Positions 4,872 to 8,133 of a stretch of 8,133 bases of DNA are shown here, in pieces; within the stretch, counting starts at the first letter, position 1, and each line of letters begins with the position of its first letter. This DNA comes from Nitrospira sp. (GTDB lineage: Bacteria; Nitrospirota; Thermodesulfovibrionia; Thermodesulfovibrionales; SM23-35). The notes under the pieces were generated by a model. It saw nothing but the letters and a program-made list of their open reading frames with translations. It ran no database searches and was not told where the DNA came from. The DNA lies in assembly GCA_016873575.1 (NCBI GenBank), contig VGWY01000117.1:1-8133 (forward strand). Reading direction: 5' to 3'. The position numbers and the translations under genes are program-made.

Positions 4872-5661
4872 TATGCCCTTCTGATGGGAAGATCCCCTTT
4901 TCCACCTCTTCTTTGTAAATCTTAATCGCCTTCAATGCCTCGTCTTTTAAATTCACATATCTCTTGGCAAACTTCGGGAGGAATCTCTCGAATAGTCCTA
5001 TGACATCATGCAGCACAAGCACCTGCCCATCACAATATGGGCCAGCGCCGATACCGATAGTTGGGATTGAAATTGCTTCTGTTATCTTCTTTGCAAGTCC
5101 CATTGGTATTGCCTCAAGCAACAGGGAAAAAGCGCCTGCATCCTCAGCAATATGTGCCTCTTCAATTAATCTCTTTGCAGACTCTTCAGTCTTACCCTGA
5201 AGCTTGTATCCCCCCATCCTGTGGATTGACTGAGGCGTTAGACCGATATGAGCCATAACAGGAATATCTGATCGCGTCATCGCCCTGATATGCTCTGCCA
5301 CCTCTGAACTACCTTCAATCTTCACTGCAGTTGCTCCTGCCTCTTTTAAAAATCTCCCTGCATTTCTTATCGCCTCCTCAACACTTGCCTGATAGGACAT
5401 AAAGGGAAGGTCTCCAATCACCATTGAATTCTGAACAGCCCTTGCAACAATCTTTGTATGGTAGATCATCTCATCCATGGTAACGGGGAGTGTATTTTCA
5501 AGACCCTGAACAACCATGCCAACAGAATCGCCAACAATAATTCCGTCAATTCCTGCTTCATCAACTATCTTTGCAAAGGGATAATCATAGGCAGTAATCA
5601 TCGTAATCTTTTCGTGTTCTTTCTTTTTCTTCAAAAGGTCATGGATTGTAATCTTTGGCAT
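4861..5661 (-). CDS. panB: 3-methyl-2-oxobutanoate hydroxymethyltransferase (ketopantoate synthase)
   Basis: PanB transfers a hydroxymethyl group from 5,10-methylene-tetrahydrofolate to 3-methyl-2-oxobutanoate, giving ketopantoate. This is the first committed step to pantothenate and coenzyme A, in the cytoplasm. The 266-residue product matches the E. coli enzyme (264) in length and is a TIM barrel throughout. Metal-binding D45 (VGDSVG), D84 (GDLPF) and E116 (KIEG) and catalytic E183 (LLEAIP) are in place, as are AHIGLTPQ (137-144) and GIGAGPYCDGQVLV (203-216). I start at ATG 5661, preceded by AAGGGGG, rather than the TTG at 5679, which adds six residues and has no ribosome-binding site. The gene diverges from pepA and converges on copA. 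panC and panD are not in the window. Confidence 0.97.
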   Translation of the reverse strand: MPKITIHDLLKKKKEHEKITMITAYDYPFAKIVDEAGIDGIIVGDSVGMVVQGLENTLPVTMDEMIYHTKIVARAVQNSMVIGDLPFMSYQASVEEAIRNAGRFLKEAGATAVKIEGSSEVAEHIRAMTRSDIPVMAHIGLTPQSIHRMGGYKLQGKTEESAKRLIEEAHIAEDAGAFSLLLEAIPMGLAKKITEAISIPTIGIGAGPYCDGQVLVLHDVIGLFERFLPKFAKRYVNLKDEALKAIKIYKEEVEKGIFPSEGHSFK

Positions 5662-5685
5662 ATTAACCCCCTTTTCCAATGTCTG

Positions 5686-5694
5686 ATTTTAACA
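5686..5694 (-). promoter_or_regulatory. extended -10 promoter element of panB
   Basis: On the minus strand TGTTAAAAT forms an extended -10 (TGn before TAAAAT, five of six matches to TATAAT), with no good -35. Transcription would start near 5679, about 18 bases before the panB ATG at 5661. That would put the alternative TTG start at or before the transcript's first base and supports the ATG. Nothing equally clear is seen for pepA on the other strand. Confidence 0.45.
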
Positions 5695-5750
5695 CATTTA
5701 GTAGATATTTCCTGAGAAAATTGGCTAAGATTAATAAAGAACAGGGAAGC

Positions 5751-7199
5751 ATGAATATATCTATCAAAAATATCAAAGAATTAGACTGTATCTGTGATGC
5801 TTTGATTCTCCCTTTTACAGAGGGTGATTCAGAGCTTTATGACAACCTTGATGCAGCAACCTCAAAGCTTATCAAAAGATTATTTTCAAAAGAATTCCAT
5901 GGCAAACAGAATGAAGTCTTTCTCATTCCTGCTCATGAGACCATAAAGCCTGAAAGGATTCTTCTTGTTGGTCTTGGCAAGAAAGAAGATATTTCATCTG
6001 AAAAGGTGAGACAGGCTGGCGGGAAGTCAACTGTTTACCTGCGTAATATGGGAATGAAAAGGATTGCATTATCAACCAGTGTTATATCATCCCTTAACCT
6101 ATCACCAGTGGATTTCATCGAGGGGTCTTTACTGGGACTTTATACTTTCAAAAAGTATGTTCAAGAAAAAGATAAGAAGCAAGTCGAATCTATCTTTCTG
6201 CTTTCAAAAAGTTCAAAAAATCTCAGAGATGAACTTCAGCGAACTAAAGCAATAACCTCTTCGGTATGGTTTGGGAGGGATTTAATCAACACCCCATCGA
6301 ATGATATGACCCCGACACATCTTGCAAATGTAGCATTATCTTTGAAGCAAAAGAATCTCTCAGTAAAAGTGCTGGAGAAAAATGATGTGCAAAGACTTGG
6401 TATGGGATCTTATCTTTCTGTTGCAAAGGGGTCAAAAGAACTTCCAAAGTTTATTGTGCTCGAATACAAGGGTGCTCAAGAAGCACCAATTGTTCTCATA
6501 GGAAAATCAATCACCTTTGATAGCGGAGGCATATCTTTGAAACCTGCCGACAGCATGGAAAAAATGAAATATGATATGGCAGGTGGTGCAGCCGTTCTTG
6601 GCATTCTCAAGGCAGTTTCTGAAATGAAACTGCCTGTCAATCTTGTAGGAATCCTCCCTGCAACTGAAAATATGCCAGGAGGTTCCGCTACAAAGCCAGG
6701 TGATGTTGTCAGGGCAATCAATGGTAAAACAATTGAGATAATCAATACCGATGCTGAAGGGCGTATGATTCTTGCGGATGCCATTGCTTATGCAAAACGT
6801 TTTAAACCTCAGGCAATTATAGATATAGCAACGCTCACAGGTGCATGTTCCATAGCGTTTGGGAATGAGGCAATAGCCATGATGGGGAATGATAGGGAAC
6901 TAATTGACAGCATAAAAAAATCTGCTGATAGAACATACGAACGGGTATGGGAGATGCCCCTTTTTGAGGAGTATAAAGAGTATTTAAAAAGCGATATAGC
7001 GGATATCAAAAATACAGGCGGTAAGAATGGCTCCCTTATTACATCTGCATATTTCTTATATGAATTTGCCGGAGATGTTCCTTGGGTTCACCTCGATATC
7101 GCAGGCACTGCATGGGTAGAAAAAGAGAAGCCTTATATACCCAAAGGAGCTTCAGGCATTGGAATAAGGCTTCTGTTAGACTTTATAAAGAATATGTAA
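5751..7199 (+). CDS. pepA: leucyl aminopeptidase, M17 family (cytosol aminopeptidase)
   Basis: This enzyme removes N-terminal residues, preferring leucine, from peptides in the cytoplasm and works as a two-metal (Zn2+ or Mn2+) hexamer in the family. The 482-residue form has an N-terminal M17 domain (about 1-140) and a C-terminal catalytic domain (about 160-482). Metal and catalytic residues fit the E. coli pattern exactly in spacing: K252 and D257 in GKSITFDSGG, K264 in SLKPA, D275 in KYDMAGG, then D334, E336 and R338 in the signature NTDAEGRMIL. I start at ATG 5751, where MNISIKNIKELDCICDA aligns with typical family N-termini and a modest AGGGAAG precedes it. The in-frame ATG at 5679 adds 24 unlike residues and has no ribosome-binding site. 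It diverges from panB across 89 bases. It may also bind DNA as E. coli PepA does, but that is not evident here. Confidence 0.95.
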   Translation: MNISIKNIKELDCICDALILPFTEGDSELYDNLDAATSKLIKRLFSKEFHGKQNEVFLIPAHETIKPERILLVGLGKKEDISSEKVRQAGGKSTVYLRNMGMKRIALSTSVISSLNLSPVDFIEGSLLGLYTFKKYVQEKDKKQVESIFLLSKSSKNLRDELQRTKAITSSVWFGRDLINTPSNDMTPTHLANVALSLKQKNLSVKVLEKNDVQRLGMGSYLSVAKGSKELPKFIVLEYKGAQEAPIVLIGKSITFDSGGISLKPADSMEKMKYDMAGGAAVLGILKAVSEMKLPVNLVGILPATENMPGGSATKPGDVVRAINGKTIEIINTDAEGRMILADAIAYAKRFKPQAIIDIATLTGACSIAFGNEAIAMMGNDRELIDSIKKSADRTYERVWEMPLFEEYKEYLKSDIADIKNTGGKNGSLITSAYFLYEFAGDVPWVHLDIAGTAWVEKEKPYIPKGASGIGIRLLLDFIKNM

Positions 7200-7221
7200 A
7201 AAACCCCAACTTAAAACTGCC

Positions 7222-7242
7222 AAAAACTTTCAGAAAGTCTTT
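7222..7242 (-). terminator. likely terminator of the 119-residue gene
   Basis: Directly after the minus-strand stop codon, AAAGACTTT (7242-7234) pairs with AAAGTTTTT (7230-7222) around a CTG loop, giving nine pairs including one G-U. The 3' arm ends in five Ts, as in an intrinsic terminator, though the stem is AT-rich. The same inverted sequence may also slow transcripts coming out of pepA from the other side. Confidence 0.35.
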
Positions 7243-7600
7243 AGAAATACACTTCCTCAAATATGATATGAGCTTCTCTCAACCGCACGTAATCCATCTT
7301 TAAACGTGCGTTCGCGATATGAATGTTTTGCCTGGCAGCATTCAGAGGTTCCCCCACAGCTCCAGCCACATAGATTTTTGAAACTTTCTTAACCTCTCCT
7401 CCGACTTTGAATGCATAATCTCCGATAAGCAGGTACATATCTATTTCGCTTCTCATCTCCTCGGTTTCATCTGGATGGACCTTCTGTGTAACTATCTGTT
7501 TCTTTACCTCAATGGACATTTGAACTTCCTTCCCTCCCTTGGCAAGGGCTATAAAATCTTCCAGCCTGCTTAATTCGCTTATTTCATGAACTTCAGCCAT
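7241..7600 (-). CDS. soluble 119-residue protein, family not recognised
   Basis: This gene has a strong ribosome-binding site, AAAGGAGAG (7607-7615 on the plus strand), six bases before its ATG, and good protein-like composition, so I take it as real. The product has no signal peptide, membrane helix or cysteine and should be cytoplasmic. It starts with a probable amphipathic helix (SELSRLEDFIALAKGG, 8-23). A lysine/glutamate-rich stretch with beta-like segments follows (25-80, including YLLIGDYAFKVGG and SKIYVAGAVG), then a long basic helix (about 85-108) and a hydrophobic/acidic tail (IIFEEVYF). It converges on pepA with 41 bases between stop codons. Upstream are an AT-rich -10-like TATACT and two AACATACT direct repeats. 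No catalytic motif is apparent and I cannot name a function. Confidence 0.7.
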   Translation of the reverse strand: MAEVHEISELSRLEDFIALAKGGKEVQMSIEVKKQIVTQKVHPDETEEMRSEIDMYLLIGDYAFKVGGEVKKVSKIYVAGAVGEPLNAARQNIHIANARLKMDYVRLREAHIIFEEVYF

Positions 7601-7834
7601 ACGTAACTCTCCTTTCTCTCTTTTTTATATAGTATAAGGCTATGTCTTTTGGAAAAACATACTACCTTTGTTTAGAGAATAACATACTGTACTGAAATAA
7701 TTTTTTCAACAAAAATTTCCTCTTGTGTTACGTAAAATCATTTATGTACATATGGGAAAGTATTTGTGGACATGCTTTATAAAGGATCTCATAATAAAAA
7801 TGGACATTCATAAGTTCATAAACCTCTCCTGTTC
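7601..7834. other. 234-base AT-rich gap upstream of the 119-residue gene
   Basis: No gene is supported. The segment holds the minus-strand ribosome-binding site at 7607-7615 and a minus-strand TATACT (7631-7636) as possible -10, with no clear -35. Two exact AACATACT copies (7656-7663 and 7681-7688) lie 25 bases apart, where a regulator of the minus-strand gene could bind. Beyond 7700 I see only low-complexity AT-rich sequence. A plus-strand frame from 7725 runs into the repeat that follows and looks spurious. Confidence 0.45.
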
Positions 7835-7954
7835 GTCATGCCCGCAGGTTCCCCGCTTACGACTTGCGGGGACAGGCTCAAGCGGGAATCCAGGGTTTTC
7901 TGGATTCCCCGGTCAAGCGTTCGACTGAGCTCACGCCGAAGTCCGGGCAATGAC
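7835..7954. repeat. REP-like element with GTCAT...ATGAC ends and two internal hairpins
   Basis: The ends GTCATGCCCG (7835-7844) and CGGGCAATGAC (7944-7954) are near-perfect inverted repeats. Inside are two perfect hairpins: CCCCGC/GCGGGG (7851-7856 and 7866-7871), and GGGAATCCAG/CTGGATTCCC (7884-7893 and 7900-7909) around a six-base loop. It is GC-rich compared with its surroundings. This architecture (GTCAT ends, GCGGGAATCCAG core) is a familiar interspersed intergenic repeat in many bacterial genomes. It is probably non-autonomous, with no protein coded. Confidence 0.7.
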
Positions 7955-7960
7955 AAAATG

Positions 7961-7998
7961 TAACATTATCCCAATTAACATTACAAGTGGTTACATTA
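7961..7998. repeat. three direct repeats TWACATTA with exact 15-base period
   Basis: TAACATTA occurs at 7961-7968 and 7976-7983, and TTACATTA at 7991-7998, each start exactly 15 bases after the last. The outer parts also form an inverted pair, AATGTAAC (7957-7964) and GTTACATT (7990-7997). The array fills the AT-rich space between two REP-like elements. The arrangement looks like iterons or a small multi-site operator, but no replication or regulator gene is adjacent. Confidence 0.5.
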
Positions 7999-8022
7999 AT
8001 CCGAGAAATAGAGATAGAAACT

Positions 8023-8133
8023 GTCATTGCGAGTGAAGTTGCGAGGCGATGCCGAAGCAAACCCGGAGCGAGATTCCTCACTTCGTTCGGAACAAGCTCC
8101 GCAATCTCGCCTTTTTGCAAAGAGATTGCCACG
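8023..8133. repeat. second REP-like element (GTCATTGCGAG type), cut by the window end
   Basis: The element starts GTCATTGCGAG (8023-8033), continues with GAGGCGATGCCGAAGCAA, and later holds GCAATCTCGCC and GAGATTGCCACG, which pair in part (CAATCTC/GAGATTG). Its GC-rich core contrasts with the flank. GTCATTGCGAG...GCAATCTC...GAGATTGCCACG is a well-known style of interspersed palindromic repeat in environmental bacterial genomes, normally closing with a CGCAATGAC-like end. That end would lie beyond 8133. Confidence 0.65.

Noticed and set aside
5662..5679. TTG start of panB at 5679, adding MEKGVN
   Set aside because: No ribosome-binding site, and it coincides with the inferred transcription start; ATG 5661 has AAGGGGG and gives the family length.
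5679..5750. ATG start of pepA at 5679, adding 24 residues
   Set aside because: No ribosome-binding site, unlike family N-termini, and it overlaps the panB promoter region.
7725..7928. Plus-strand 67-residue frame
   Set aside because: No start signal, and its second half is translated REP-like repeat.
7878..8132. Minus-strand 84-residue frame at the right end
   Set aside because: It is composed almost wholly of the two REP-like elements and the 15-base repeat; peptides such as LRHRLATSLAMT are typical translations of such repeats.
7835..8133. CRISPR array
   Set aside because: The palindromes differ from each other and there is no regular repeat-spacer alternation; no cas gene is present.
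1..8133. tRNA, rRNA, riboswitch or phage gene
   Set aside because: No cloverleaf, rRNA-like stretch, recognisable riboswitch core or phage protein was seen by eye on either strand.

Overview
The window looks like a chromosomal contig from a free-living, Gram-negative-type bacterium of moderate to low GC. It carries a DUF104/PIN toxin-antitoxin pair, a YHS-containing copper ATPase, ordinary housekeeping genes, and unusually many short intergenic repeats, including palindromes ending in GTCAT-type sequence. This mix would fit an environmental lineage such as Nitrospirota or a deltaproteobacterial-type group. That placement is an impression from gene content and style, and no marker gene here settles it.

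Layout. (1) 1-489 is non-coding. It holds a string of RNA-like hairpins resembling a group II intron end (weak call), a heptamer repeat, an octamer repeat, a REP-like palindrome and a promoter. (2) 490-1212 is a two-gene toxin-antitoxin operon: an AF2212/DUF104-type antitoxin and a PIN-domain (VapC-type) toxin. (3) 1213-1612 is a 400-base gap with hairpins and a tandemly duplicated ribosome-binding-site/start segment. (4) 1613-1966 encodes a small secreted cysteine-rich protein of unknown function. (5) 1967-2181 carries a REP-like palindrome. (6) 2182-4797 is a metal-handling pair: a one-TM SHOCT-domain protein, then a Cu+ P1B-1 ATPase with YHS and heavy-metal-binding N-terminal domains. A dyad and a weak promoter lie between them. 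(7) panB (minus strand, pantothenate synthesis) and a PepA-type leucyl aminopeptidase (plus strand) diverge from an 89-base spacer. (8) 7241-7600 (minus) encodes a 119-residue soluble protein that I do not recognise. (9) 7601-8133 is gene-free and holds two REP-like elements with a 15-base-period triple repeat between them.

How the genes fit together. The toxin-antitoxin pair and the SHOCT/copper-ATPase pair are the only clear functional units; panB and pepA are neighbours without an obvious shared pathway. No CRISPR array, tRNA, rRNA, transposase gene or phage gene is visible. I did not find a convincing new multi-gene system. The most distinctive features are the repeat ecology (several unrelated short-period repeats, one inside the copper ATPase coding sequence), the orphan cysteine-rich secreted protein, the dyad upstream of copA, and the orphan 119-residue protein.
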